Part shown: positions 1 through 10,509 of the stretch, piece after piece
How positions within the stretch are numbered: position 1 is the stretch's first letter
How the letters are laid out: every line of letters begins with the position of its first letter
The notes under the pieces: model-generated
Database searches by the model: none
What the model saw: only the letters and a program-made list of their open reading frames with translations
What the model was told of the DNA's origin: nothing
Translations under genes and position numbers: made by a program
Assembly (NCBI GenBank): GCA_017548245.1
Contig: JAFYMU010000006.1
Span: 1-10,826, forward strand
DNA length: 10,826 nucleotides
Direction of reading: 5' to 3'
DNA from: Kiritimatiellia bacterium
GTDB lineage: Bacteria; Verrucomicrobiota; Kiritimatiellia; RFP12; DVOR01

Positions 1-2894
<2,894 letters not shown>

Positions 2895-2901
2895 AAAGGG
2901 T

Positions 2902-4323
2902 TTAGTTGCAAAGCAAGTGGCGCAATTCTTCGGGCGAAACCGTGGTGGGGCGAACCAAGACGCGCCAACGCGCAAACTCACGTTTCATCAAGGGTTCCAT
3001 CGCATTGGTTAAAATCACCATTGGACTTTGCGCGGAATCGGGATGACGACGAATCTTGCAGACTGCTGCACTGACCGCCGTGTCGGTGAGAGCGCCATCA
3101 AAGATAAATTTAGAGGTGGAGCAAAAGGCACGTTGTTGTGCATCAATGTCTTTTTCAGAGAGGGGGCGATGGGTTAGACCTAACGGGGCTAACGCCACGC
3201 GGAGGCGTTCGGCAAAGGCGGCATCCGCAGTAACAATAAAGAGATCGGGTGCCTGGCAACGGGGCAACGTGATGGTAATGCGCGTGCCTTGCGTGGTACC
3301 TGGAACAGGAGACATCACCGCAAAGGTGCCATCGTGCAATTCGGTGATTTCGCGAACGATAGAGAGGCCGAGTCCCGTGCCTGCCACTTGTTCGCCAACG
3401 CGGAAGTAACGTTGGGAGACGCGCGGTAACGCTTCGGGCGGAATGCCAATGCCATTGTCGTCAATCTTAATCACCACGCGATCGTCTTGCGCCTCAATGC
3501 GCGCCGAGATGGTACCGTTTTCAGGGGTGTACTTGACGGCATTGGAGAAGATATTGAAGAAGACACGTTCGATTTTATGACGGTCAGCGTAGACATAACA
3601 CTCTTCTGTCGGCACTTCAACGGTCAACGTTTGGTGCTTCATCTCAGCCTGAATCATCAGGGCATTCGCTGCATCCTTTAATAAGAAGGAGAGCGGGATG
3701 TTCGAACGGTGCAACGTCAGGGTGCCATTTTCCATCTGACGCAAGTCCAACAAGTCGTTCACCGTCGTCATCAGACGTTTGACATCCACGTGGAGACGTT
3801 CCAAATACCCAACGGCTTTCTCGGGAAGCGTTCCGCAAATACCACGCAACATGTTGGTAAGCGCGTAGGACATGGAGGTCAACGGCGTGCGCAGTTCGTG
3901 TGAAACGTTGGAGACGAATTCCATACGGTCGCGAATGGCGGCTCGGAGGCGTTCGTTTGCCTCTTCGGCGCGATGGAGACTGTCAACGCGTGCCGACACA
4001 TCGCGGAAGGTGACCAAATGGGTCGCATCGGAGAGTCGGTGCGTGACGGTCTCTGCCCAGAAGAGCGAACCGTCATCGCGGGGCATGCGACACTCAATCA
4101 CCACAAAGGGAACCGCTGTGAGGCGTTCCTTTAAATAGGTTGGGAATTCATCAGCGAGCACATTCTCTGATGGGAAGTCAGCGATGGAACGTCCAATCAA
4201 GGCCTGCTTGTTGGCGACGCGAAGGAGTTCGACCGCGCGATCGTTACAATCCAAGATACGGAATTGCTCATCCGTCAAAAAGGCGGCTTCGTATAACGCA
4301 TCAAGGGTAACCGAGAGACTCAT
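2902..4323 (-). CDS. Soluble PAS-domain sensor histidine kinase with degenerate receiver-like C-terminus
   Basis: 473 residues, no membrane segment. Domains: a PAS fold at about 1-112 (LTDEQFRILDCNDRAVELL; DGSLFWAETV); a short helical linker (113-134); a HisKA dimerisation/phosphoacceptor helix with FVSNVSHELRTPLTS and His142; and an HATPase domain with N-box FFNIFSNAVKYTP (Asn261), G1 box DDNGIGIP (288-295) and G2 box GTGLGLSIV (315-323). The kinase core therefore looks active. The tail (about 358-473) resembles a receiver fold by pattern: strand LFIVTAD, then FIFDG (Asp409), MVILTN and VLVRPT. It lacks the acidic pair after strand 1 and has Arg458 where receivers have Lys, so phosphotransfer to it is doubtful. 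The ATG overlaps the stop of the DUF4340 gene (ATGA). No separate response regulator is in the window. It would sense a cytoplasmic signal; the ligand is unknown. Confidence 0.9.
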   Translation of the reverse strand: MSLSVTLDALYEAAFLTDEQFRILDCNDRAVELLRVANKQALIGRSIADFPSENVLADEFPTYLKERLTAVPFVVIECRMPRDDGSLFWAETVTHRLSDATHLVTFRDVSARVDSLHRAEEANERLRAAIRDRMEFVSNVSHELRTPLTSMSYALTNMLRGICGTLPEKAVGYLERLHVDVKRLMTTVNDLLDLRQMENGTLTLHRSNIPLSFLLKDAANALMIQAEMKHQTLTVEVPTEECYVYADRHKIERVFFNIFSNAVKYTPENGTISARIEAQDDRVVIKIDDNGIGIPPEALPRVSQRYFRVGEQVAGTGLGLSIVREITELHDGTFAVMSPVPGTTQGTRITITLPRCQAPDLFIVTADAAFAERLRVALAPLGLTHRPLSEKDIDAQQRAFCSTSKFIFDGALTDTAVSAAVCKIRRHPDSAQSPMVILTNAMEPLMKREFARWRVLVRPTTVSPEELRHLLCN

Positions 4324-6149
4324 GGACGATTCTCAGGCATCGTTAAGGATAAATGAAAGGGGGCAAGCGCCTCTTGGTGAACGGCATAGATCAAGGGGCA
4401 ACCCTGAATCATGACCGGCACCAAACCATTTTCCGTAACCTCCGAGGAGATGATGAGAATACGGCGCAACTGTTCTGCGCGTCCATCCAAGTCAAGGGTA
4501 ATGCGTGCCTTGGGCTGATTGAATTGCAATGCCGTTAAGGAGGTCGCCGGACCAATCGCCGTGTCGCCCAGAATCGTGGTGGCTTGCAAATCGGCGCAGA
4601 GGGTCAACCACTGATCAATGGTCGTCGTATTGACATAGGCGCCCTGCGGGAATTCGGTGGTCCACTCAAGGGTGTTGGGCAGACGCGAAACCGTTTCTGC
4701 ATCCTTGCCATCGCGTTGTACCGTAATGCGACGAATCGAATCGGCGGGCAGGGAGAGGATGGTGTGGTCGGCCAAGGCGCGGGTCAACTGCTTGGGCGTG
4801 TGCAACACCTCTGGCCACGCGGCGGTGGGGAGGGTGTAGAGACGATTGGTGTCGGCACGGTAGAGCAAGAGTTGATTCGGATTGGCGGATTGGTAACAGG
4901 CCACAACGATGGGCGAAGGCGACTTCTTGAGTTCAAAGGCCAAGGTGCAGAGGCGGTTGGCTTCAACGGGGGCAAGGTCTTCGGTTAAGTCACCTGTCAG
5001 CGTGGTCAACTTTTGCAACAACTGGTTCACTGCGAGGGTGTCGGCGGGCAATTCCGTTGGGGTGGTCAAACGCCACGTGTTCTGTTGGCGCGTGACGGTA
5101 ATGGTTTCGTCCTTCGTCTTGCCGGCGATGGTCATCTTCTCAGGATTAATGATGTCGGCCAAGAGGGTAAGTTCGGTGTGACCAGAGGCAAAGGGACCCT
5201 TGTCGGTAAAGAGCGTGCGCAACGTTTCAGGCACCGAGACCACCGATTGGCGACCATCAAGGAGACAGAAGACATGTTCTGGACGGGTGGGATCCTTCTT
5301 GCCAAAGCGCAACTGTAAGGCCTCACTCAAACCCCTTACGCGGATGGTCACGCGGATGGCGTATTCTTCGTCCAACCCGTAGGCCGCCAACATCGTTTCC
5401 GAAAGGGTGGTCACTGCGTTTTCACCAGGGGCCGGGCGAATGTAAGCGGTAATGGCTTGCGGTGCCACCAAGGCGGCAATGGCTTGCTTGACCGTCTCTT
5501 CATTCGGCTCAAAGGCGAAGGGTTGGGTCACCGTCCACGAACGGTCCGAACGGCGAATCGCGCGGGTAAAGGGTTGGCCTGTGGCGCGCCACTCCATCGT
5601 TGCGAGCGAGTCCGACACCACGGGGAGAACGGCGCGACTCCAGAATTGACGCACATTCGTTGGCAACGCATCCACCGTCTTGGCATTGACTGTCACCAGG
5701 TGTTCGTTGCAGTTCGCAAGCACTTGCGAGAGGTTCATCGCCGAGGGCGCTGCAAATTCGCAGACAACGCGGCGGTCGGGCGTCACAAGGGTCAACTGGC
5801 GGTGGGACTTGAAGAGCGAGGCGGGGGCATTGGTGAGTGCCGCTTCTACCTTCAACGATTGCAACGTGTCCAAGAAGGTGGCAATCACTGCGCGGTCGCA
5901 GAGTAAACCCGCATAGGGTGCTTCCATACGCCAGAGTTCGCCTTGACGGTTGAGGGTAATCGTTTGCTTCTGGCCATTGTCATCAACCACATCCCAAATG
6001 ATGGTGGTAATGGCTTCGGGCGAGAGGTCAAAGAGCGCGTCACCGGCCAAGAGGGGCTTGTCGGTGCGGAAGGCGTCAGTAATCCACAACAAGGTGCCGA
6101 GGGTGGCAATCAGGAGGGATAAAACGATGATATTGCGTGTGAATCTCAT
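4320..6149 (-). CDS. DUF4340-family membrane-anchored protein
   Basis: 609 residues from the chosen start. An N-terminal hydrophobic helix (about 7-24, IIVLSLLIATLGTLLWI) follows a short basic stretch, so the rest is probably periplasmic or extracytoplasmic with one membrane anchor. The body contains repeats of the type known from DUF4340 (Pfam PF14238): 'LSPEAITTIIW ... ITLNRQGELWRMEAP' at about 43-78 and again 'ETITVTRQQNTWRLTTPTELPADTLAVNQLLQKL' in the middle, each a beta-rich unit followed by a helix. Biochemical function is not established; the family is commonly encoded beside GldG-like ABC-transporter auxiliary proteins, as here. The ATG at 6149 overlaps the stop of the GldG-like gene (ATGA) and sits just before the membrane helix. 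A longer reading frame from 6308 would run 163 bases into that gene and is unlikely. Family assignment is good; role is open. Confidence 0.85.
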   Translation of the reverse strand: MRFTRNIIVLSLLIATLGTLLWITDAFRTDKPLLAGDALFDLSPEAITTIIWDVVDDNGQKQTITLNRQGELWRMEAPYAGLLCDRAVIATFLDTLQSLKVEAALTNAPASLFKSHRQLTLVTPDRRVVCEFAAPSAMNLSQVLANCNEHLVTVNAKTVDALPTNVRQFWSRAVLPVVSDSLATMEWRATGQPFTRAIRRSDRSWTVTQPFAFEPNEETVKQAIAALVAPQAITAYIRPAPGENAVTTLSETMLAAYGLDEEYAIRVTIRVRGLSEALQLRFGKKDPTRPEHVFCLLDGRQSVVSVPETLRTLFTDKGPFASGHTELTLLADIINPEKMTIAGKTKDETITVTRQQNTWRLTTPTELPADTLAVNQLLQKLTTLTGDLTEDLAPVEANRLCTLAFELKKSPSPIVVACYQSANPNQLLLYRADTNRLYTLPTAAWPEVLHTPKQLTRALADHTILSLPADSIRRITVQRDGKDAETVSRLPNTLEWTTEFPQGAYVNTTTIDQWLTLCADLQATTILGDTAIGPATSLTALQFNQPKARITLDLDGRAEQLRRILIISSEVTENGLVPVMIQGCPLIYAVHQEALAPFHLSLTMPENRP

Positions 6150-7534
6150 ACGGTTTTCCAGGTTAAAATTTTGATAAGCAAGCAGAACAAGAGGGGAATC
6201 AAACCGCCCAGCATCAAAAAGACGGTGCGCCACGATTTCAAATCTTGGCCAATAATCATCACGTGCGAGGGACCTCGTGCACCGCTTCCAGCGTGTCCCG
6301 TTAACCAACGCACGGCGTTCACGATCAGGTCACGATTGGCCGAGGCGTGGTTGAGGATGCGGTCGTTTTGCGCGAAGGCCGATTCGCCAAAGAGCACCAT
6401 ACGGCCAGGACGGAATCCAAGGTCCGCGCCCACCAAGCTACCGCGTTCCACCGCATGCACCACGGTGGCGACTTCCTTACCCGAAGTGCGATCGTTCGGA
6501 ACTGCTAAGACGGGCAATTGCACCAACGGTGTCCCCTTAATGCCACGCACGTCAAAGGGATAGATGGCCTTGGGCGCACTAAAGGTGACCGAGGCTTTAC
6601 CAGCCAAGTCATGGGTCACGGGGTGCATCGCATCCAACAACGAGGAGGAGGTCGTGCCAGCGGCGGTTAAGGAGGTGCCCAAACGTGGCATTTCGCCAAT
6701 GCGCAAGCCCCACTGTTCGAAGAGGGCGGTAAGGCCAGCGTTATCACCTGCCGGCAAGAAGCAAATCAAACGGCCACCGCGGTCCAACCAGTCCGAGAGG
6801 AGGGCGCGTTCGGCGGTGGTGATGGGATAACGCGGGTTAACAATGGCAATCACCTTGATGTCGGCGGGGATTTCGGTAATCTCGCCATTGGTGTTCAACG
6901 TGAGGTTTTGCAAGGTGCAACCATCGTTTTCAAGTGCACGGCGCAAACCCGAGTGGCCGCTTTGGGGATCGGTCGAACGGTAATCGGCTTCGCCATGGCC
7001 CGTCAACCAACCAACCTGAATACCATCGGCACGCGACAAACGGGAGAAGGCCGCCGCAATGGCTTCTTCTGCCTCTGCCGCATCGTAGACGCCCGATTCC
7101 GAGACCAAGGCGGCTTCCGGAATGAAGATGTTACGCCCCGATTGGCGCACCAAGATGCCGATACCATGCGCGCCCGAGGCGATCAATTGGGCCGTCGTAT
7201 GGGGTTCGGTACGCGGGTCAATGTAGGAGATTTCCAACGTTGCACCCGAGAGTTCGCGCGAGGTGTGTTCAAAGCGACGCAAGAGTTGGCCCACCGGCAT
7301 GGTGACGGGCGCTTCTGCGGGCAAGAGGCAGATAATGGAGATGTAACCTGCCGTGTCGGTCAAGGTGGCACGACTTCTTTCCGAGAGGGCGACATCGGCA
7401 TTATGGCGGTTGACCTCAAGGGTGGGGTTATAGCGCGCCAAGAGTTGGTCAATCAAGAGAGCTACTGTTGCTGCGAGGATGATACAAATCACTGCCGCAA
7501 AGAGCCAACGACGTTGTGAGGAGGCAAGTTTCAT
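6146..7534 (-). CDS. GldG-like ABC-transporter auxiliary protein
   Basis: 462 residues from the ATG at 7534. One membrane helix lies near the N-terminus (about 9-30) and another at the C-terminus (about 438-457), with a large extracytoplasmic domain between them, the layout of the GldG / ABC-type uncharacterised auxiliary family (Pfam PF09822). Recognisable motifs are WLTGHGEAD (176-184), the WLDRGGRLICFLPAGD block (249-264), and FGESAFAQND followed by NRDLIVNAVRWL (382-411), where relatives typically show a GDS-x-F-x-N signature. In gliding bacteria GldG works with the GldA ATPase and GldF permease; neither is visible in this window, so the transport partner is unknown. The start overlaps the cdaR stop as ATGA and has AAGGA 9 bases upstream, which favours it over the ATG at 7567. 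Confidence 0.85.
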   Translation of the reverse strand: MKLASSQRRWLFAAVICIILAATVALLIDQLLARYNPTLEVNRHNADVALSERSRATLTDTAGYISIICLLPAEAPVTMPVGQLLRRFEHTSRELSGATLEISYIDPRTEPHTTAQLIASGAHGIGILVRQSGRNIFIPEAALVSESGVYDAAEAEEAIAAAFSRLSRADGIQVGWLTGHGEADYRSTDPQSGHSGLRRALENDGCTLQNLTLNTNGEITEIPADIKVIAIVNPRYPITTAERALLSDWLDRGGRLICFLPAGDNAGLTALFEQWGLRIGEMPRLGTSLTAAGTTSSSLLDAMHPVTHDLAGKASVTFSAPKAIYPFDVRGIKGTPLVQLPVLAVPNDRTSGKEVATVVHAVERGSLVGADLGFRPGRMVLFGESAFAQNDRILNHASANRDLIVNAVRWLTGHAGSGARGPSHVMIIGQDLKSWRTVFLMLGGLIPLLFCLLIKILTWKTV

Positions 7535-8514
7535 AAGAGGGTATCCTTGGAAATGGGGGTGAGCCAAATGCGCGGAGGCGTGACGTCAACGCGATTCACG
7601 CGGTTGGTGCAGGGAAGCACGATGATGGGTTCGCACTCCAAACGTTGGGCGTCATTTGAAATCACGGTATCGCTGTCGCTGACCAACGCAAAGACAGTCG
7701 CAGGGTCAATCACATTCAGGTCACGGCGGGCACCTTGGACCACCACTTCCACGCTATCGGCTTCGGGCGCATAGTGAATGCCCTTGGCGGACTGAAGCAC
7801 GCGAATCGGCACCTTTTTGAAGGTGCGTTCAATGTCTTCACGGACAAAACGCACATTGGCTCGCACGGTGTCGGGCTTAAGGGTCCAACCACCGCGATTG
7901 TCGGGCGGCTGTACCTTGAGGATGGTTTGGAAGGCTTCCGAACGCCCTGAGACGTCCAAGAGGGCTGTGGTCAATTTGGTCTGCGAGGCTTCCAATTCGT
8001 CCAAGAGAACGCGCGAACCGGTCACTTCAACGGTGCGCGGATCGAGTTCAACCACCACGGAGGCGTTGGGCGGCAACCCGTTGACAATGGGTTCGGCAAT
8101 GGTGAAGGAACGCGTGTCGCTGGAGTCAAAGGAGGCTTCAACGATATTGGGTTCAATGGAGACCACGCGCAACCCCGAGTCGCAAATCACATTGCTCCGC
8201 GAGATGCGTACGGGCATCGTGGAACTGTCATTGACCGGTTTGCGCAATTTCAAACGCACGCGGGGCGGTTCGGCGCCCGTCAATGCGAGTTTGCGAATGG
8301 CGGCTTCCGAACCGCGAAAGGTGACGCTGACGACACCAGGTTCGAATCCCGTCAACGCCTGACCGCCTTCCACCGACTCTGCTTCCACTGTGAGGGTGAG
8401 CGTTTGGCGATAACTGATGGTGCGCCGAATGGCATAGAAGACAACGAGGGCAAGGCCCAAGGCGACGAGCTTCCAAATCCAGTTGGAAGTAAAGAACGAA
8501 ATCGGATTACGCAT
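7531..8514 (-). CDS. cdaR: YbbR-domain protein, putative c-di-AMP cyclase regulator CdaR
   Basis: 327 residues. One N-terminal membrane helix (about 14-29, KLVALGLALVVFYAI) is preceded by the typical 'SNWIWKLVALGLA' opening. It is followed by three beta-rich YbbR-type repeats (roughly 35-115, 118-205 and 212-300), each ending in a short element such as VSIEPNIVEASF, LKPDTVRANVRF and VTPPRIWL. In Firmicutes CdaR binds and modulates the membrane cyclase CdaA; its position directly after cdaA here supports the same pairing. The gene overlaps the cdaA stop by 8 bases. AAGGA lies 8 bases upstream of the ATG at 8514, so this start is preferred over the ATG at 8535. No glmM follows, unlike the cdaA-cdaR-glmM order of Firmicutes. 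Confidence 0.9.
   Translation of the reverse strand: MRNPISFFTSNWIWKLVALGLALVVFYAIRRTISYRQTLTLTVEAESVEGGQALTGFEPGVVSVTFRGSEAAIRKLALTGAEPPRVRLKLRKPVNDSSTMPVRISRSNVICDSGLRVVSIEPNIVEASFDSSDTRSFTIAEPIVNGLPPNASVVVELDPRTVEVTGSRVLLDELEASQTKLTTALLDVSGRSEAFQTILKVQPPDNRGGWTLKPDTVRANVRFVREDIERTFKKVPIRVLQSAKGIHYAPEADSVEVVVQGARRDLNVIDPATVFALVSDSDTVISNDAQRLECEPIIVLPCTNRVNRVDVTPPRIWLTPISKDTLL
7544..7548 (-). promoter_or_regulatory. Ribosome binding site of the GldG-like gene
   Basis: AAGGA on the minus strand lies 9 bases upstream of the ATG at 7534 that overlaps the cdaR stop. It supports this start over the ATG at 7567. Confidence 0.55.
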
Positions 8515-9373
8515 CTGCCGAATCCTTACGAGCATTGGAGGTTAGGGAAATGAAGGGACGCAGCAACCACGGAATGTGGAACTGGGCGCCAAAGACGGCT
8601 TTGAAGAAGTTCTTTTGTTCGGACTCGGGCACAAAGGCGGCGCGCAAGAGGCGTTCGAGCTGGCGGTCGGAGAGGTTGCGGATGAGGTAACCATCACGGG
8701 CGACCGAGATTTGACCACGTTCTTCGGAAACGATTAAGATGACCGCATCGCATTCGGTGGAGAGGGTGAGGGCCGCGCGGTGACGCGTACCGACGCCGCC
8801 GATGCTGAGTTCGTTGTCGAGCGGGAAGATGCAGTGCGCCGCTTTGATGCGGTCTTTACAGAGAATCACGCCGCCATCGTGGAGGGGAAGCGGGGGCGTA
8901 AAGATGGAAATCATGAGTTCTTCACTGAGGATTGCGTCCAACATCACACCCGATTCGCTCCAACGGTCCAACGATACCGCACGTTCGACGGCGATGAGGG
9001 CGCCCAAACGGCGTTGCGCCAAACTACGCGCTGCGCGCACAACGCGTTCGGCAGGTGTTTCGGGGATTTTACCCTGCAACAACTGGATGTAGGTGTTACG
9101 GCCCAAGATGGAGAGCGCGCGACGCAATTCGGGGTGGAAGACCACCAAGAGCGCGAGCAAGAGCACGATGGAGAGCCAACGTAACACCACGCCGAGCACA
9201 TCGAGTTCCAAAAAGGTCGTAATCATGAAGATGATGATAAAGAGCGAGGCAATGCCCAAGAGCATCTGCGCTGCACGCGTCCCCTTTAGGTAACGGAAGA
9301 GATAATAAAAGGCTGACGCCATCAGATAAACCTGAACGGCATCCATTAGGGTTGGCCACCATCCCTCAAACAT
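8507..9373 (-). CDS. cdaA: Membrane diadenylate cyclase CdaA (DisA_N domain)
   Basis: CdaA makes cyclic di-AMP from two ATP. The protein has 288 residues, close to the usual 270-290. Three hydrophobic segments occupy the N-terminal part (about 11-28, 36-54 and 60-78), followed by VFHPELRRALSILGR, a conserved link into the catalytic DAC domain. That domain shows ALIAVERA (125-132), PLHDGGVI (163-170) and GTRHRAAL (195-202), with SEERGQIS after it. Asp166 and the RHR triad (197-199) needed for catalysis are present. The family DGA motif reads DGG here, a small conservative change. The ATG overlaps the folP stop by 8 bases and has GAGGA 8 bases upstream. With cdaR next, this is the c-di-AMP module of the cluster, likely acting in osmotic or envelope homeostasis (family knowledge). 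Confidence 0.95.
   Translation of the reverse strand: MFEGWWPTLMDAVQVYLMASAFYYLFRYLKGTRAAQMLLGIASLFIIIFMITTFLELDVLGVVLRWLSIVLLLALLVVFHPELRRALSILGRNTYIQLLQGKIPETPAERVVRAARSLAQRRLGALIAVERAVSLDRWSESGVMLDAILSEELMISIFTPPLPLHDGGVILCKDRIKAAHCIFPLDNELSIGGVGTRHRAALTLSTECDAVILIVSEERGQISVARDGYLIRNLSDRQLERLLRAAFVPESEQKNFFKAVFGAQFHIPWLLRPFISLTSNARKDSADA
8523..8527 (-). promoter_or_regulatory. Ribosome binding site of cdaR
   Basis: AAGGA on the minus strand lies 8 bases upstream of the ATG at 8514, inside the cdaA coding end. It decides the start: the alternative ATG at 8535 has no such sequence. Confidence 0.6.
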
Positions 9374-10241
9374 GTGACTGATCCTCGTTAGAATTTAAAG
9401 ACAAAAAGAGTGTTAAAGCATCGGTTGTCTCACGCACATCGTGGACGCGCAAAACGTTGGCTCCTGCTTGAATCGCCCAAAGCGCTGCGCCCAGACTTGC
9501 CGCGCCACGGCGTTCGGGTGCCTCGTGTCCCGTGAGCGCGCCTAAAAAACGTTTCCGCGATGCCGCAATCATGAGCGAATAGGGGAGCTGGGCAAAATGT
9601 TGCGTGTCGCGTAAGAGTTGGGCAGAGACTGCGTGCGACTTGGCGAATCCCAATCCGGGGTCCAATTGGATTTGGGTCGGCAAGACACCGACCGCCGTTG
9701 CGCGTTGGGCTGCCGCAAGGAGGTCGTTGCGAACCCGGTCCGTGCAGGTCGCCGGATCGGTTAAAAGGTTGCCGGCGTCCGCTAAACCGTTGGCGTGGGT
9801 TAAGATGTAACCCGCTCCCGTGCGAGCGATAAGCTCAAGCATCCCGCAATCGGGCGTTAAACCCGAGACGTCGTTGATGATGTCCGCCCCTGCAGCCAAC
9901 GCCGCCTCTGCGGTTGCGGTATGGCGAGTATCAACGGAAAGGAGCAGGGAGGGAAATCGGTGACGCAACGCTTTGAGCACCGGAATCACACGTTCGCACT
10001 CGGTTTCAATCGTGACCGTCTCAGCACCAGGACGCGTCGACTCACCGCCAATATCCAACAACTGCGCACCCTCCGCGACAAAGGCGGCGGCACGCTGCAC
10101 GGCAAGTTCGGTCGAAAAGGTACGGCTATTCGCGTAAAAAGAATCAGGCGTGACATTTAAAATGCCCATAACAAGGGGCGAACCGAACTGTACGGTTCGT
10201 CCTCGACACGTCCAAATTTTTTGTGCTACCGCGGTAATCAT
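9366..10241 (-). CDS. folP: Dihydropteroate synthase FolP
   Basis: FolP condenses p-aminobenzoate with hydroxymethyl-dihydropterin diphosphate in cytoplasmic folate synthesis. From the ATG at 10241 it has 291 residues, normal for the family. Signatures in order: MGILNVTPDSF (25-35), LLDIGGESTRPG (61-72), SVDTRHT (102-108), ADIINDVSGL (119-128), LDPGLGFAK (193-201), SRKRFLG (228-234) and ANVLRVHDVRET (261-272). The Asp, Asn, Lys and RVHD residues that bind substrates are present. Where many members have an MHM-type motif this one reads THAN (148-151). A TTG at 10259 in the same frame would add six residues; the ATG is preferred but neither has a clear Shine-Dalgarno. It appears to be the first gene of the cluster and overlaps cdaA by 8 bases. 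Confidence 0.95.
   Translation of the reverse strand: MITAVAQKIWTCRGRTVQFGSPLVMGILNVTPDSFYANSRTFSTELAVQRAAAFVAEGAQLLDIGGESTRPGAETVTIETECERVIPVLKALRHRFPSLLLSVDTRHTATAEAALAAGADIINDVSGLTPDCGMLELIARTGAGYILTHANGLADAGNLLTDPATCTDRVRNDLLAAAQRATAVGVLPTQIQLDPGLGFAKSHAVSAQLLRDTQHFAQLPYSLMIAASRKRFLGALTGHEAPERRGAASLGAALWAIQAGANVLRVHDVRETTDALTLFLSLNSNEDQSHV
9382..9386 (-). promoter_or_regulatory. Ribosome binding site of cdaA
   Basis: GAGGA on the minus strand ends 8 bases before the cdaA ATG at 9373. It lies inside the end of folP and supports this start over internal methionines. Confidence 0.65.
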
Positions 10242-10249
10242 TAAACGTA

Positions 10250-10278
10250 ATTGTATCAAAAAAACACGCGCACGTCTA
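10250..10278 (-). promoter_or_regulatory. Possible sigma70-type promoter for the folP-led cluster
   Basis: On the minus strand TAGACG (10278-10273, 4 of 6 matches to TTGACA) and TACAAT (10255-10250, 5 of 6 matches to TATAAT) are separated by 17 bases. Transcription would start near 10243, almost at the folP ATG (10241), which implies a leaderless or very short-leader message. This agrees with the absence of a Shine-Dalgarno for folP. Read by eye only; sigma specificity in this organism is unknown. Confidence 0.35.
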
Positions 10279-10472
10279 CACGCCTATACGCGCGTAAGCA
10301 CATTTTCCGCAACCAAGCGACCTTCTTACGTAACGATGGGCGCCTCAACTTGGAAAAGGTGGAGGCTTGCTATCAACAGGCAATGCTGGCGATGAATGAG
10401 GGGGTACAAAATGTCACCTCCCCAGGTGACAAAATGTCACCCCATATACAGTCATACAAAGAAATACAATAG
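10251..10472 (+). pseudogene. Rightward reading-frame remnant, unrecognised
   Basis: A 73-codon frame opens with TTG right after a stop and ends in TAG at 10470-10472. From about codon 19 the translation looks protein-like (HIFRNQATFLRNDG, then RLNLEKVEACYQQAMLAMNEG, predicted helical). The first part is low-complexity basic sequence lying over the folP upstream region. There is no ATG or Shine-Dalgarno at the start, and the last 22 codons overlap palindromic repeats (VTSPGDKMSP). It is followed directly by a terminator-like hairpin in the same direction. This combination suggests the 3' end of a gene whose front was lost, but a chance frame cannot be excluded. No family was recognised. Confidence 0.3.
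10412..10441. repeat. Palindrome with extra half site (operator-like)
   Basis: GGTGACA-AAA-TGTCACC at 10425-10441 is a perfect 7+7 inverted repeat around AAA. A further TGTCACC at 10412-10418 makes a second inverted pair (GTCACC/GGTGAC around six bases). The same bases form a direct repeat ACAAAATGTCACC at 10406-10418 and 10429-10441, 23 bases apart. The spacing of about two helical turns would fit a dimeric DNA-binding protein, but the site is about 170 bases upstream of folP and no regulator gene is visible. Confidence 0.6.
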
Positions 10473-10498
10473 CGCGGAGCGCTTTCTTTTTTCTTTTT
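10471..10498 (+). terminator. Likely Rho-independent terminator, rightward
   Basis: AGCGC-GGA-GCGCT (10471-10483) forms a 5-pair GC-rich stem with a 3-base loop and is followed by a T-rich run to 10498. Upstream AAAGAAA (10458-10464) could pair with part of the T-run. Direction is rightward; the reverse strand has no U-run. It sits at the stop of the reading-frame remnant. Confidence 0.5.
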
Positions 10499-10509
10499 AG
10501 ACTTTTATT

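Noticed and set aside
2895..2981. N-terminal extension of the kinase-like gene to 2981
   Set aside because: The extra 29 residues overlap the end of the histidine kinase by 80 bases and precede the natural N-lobe start.
6150..6308. N-terminal extension of the DUF4340 frame to 6308
   Set aside because: It would overlap the GldG-like gene by 163 bases and place 53 unconserved-looking residues before the membrane helix; the ATGA overlap start at 6149 is better.
8780..9184. Rightward open frame (134 codons) opposite cdaA
   Set aside because: Antisense shadow of the diadenylate cyclase domain, with charged low-complexity translation and no start signal.
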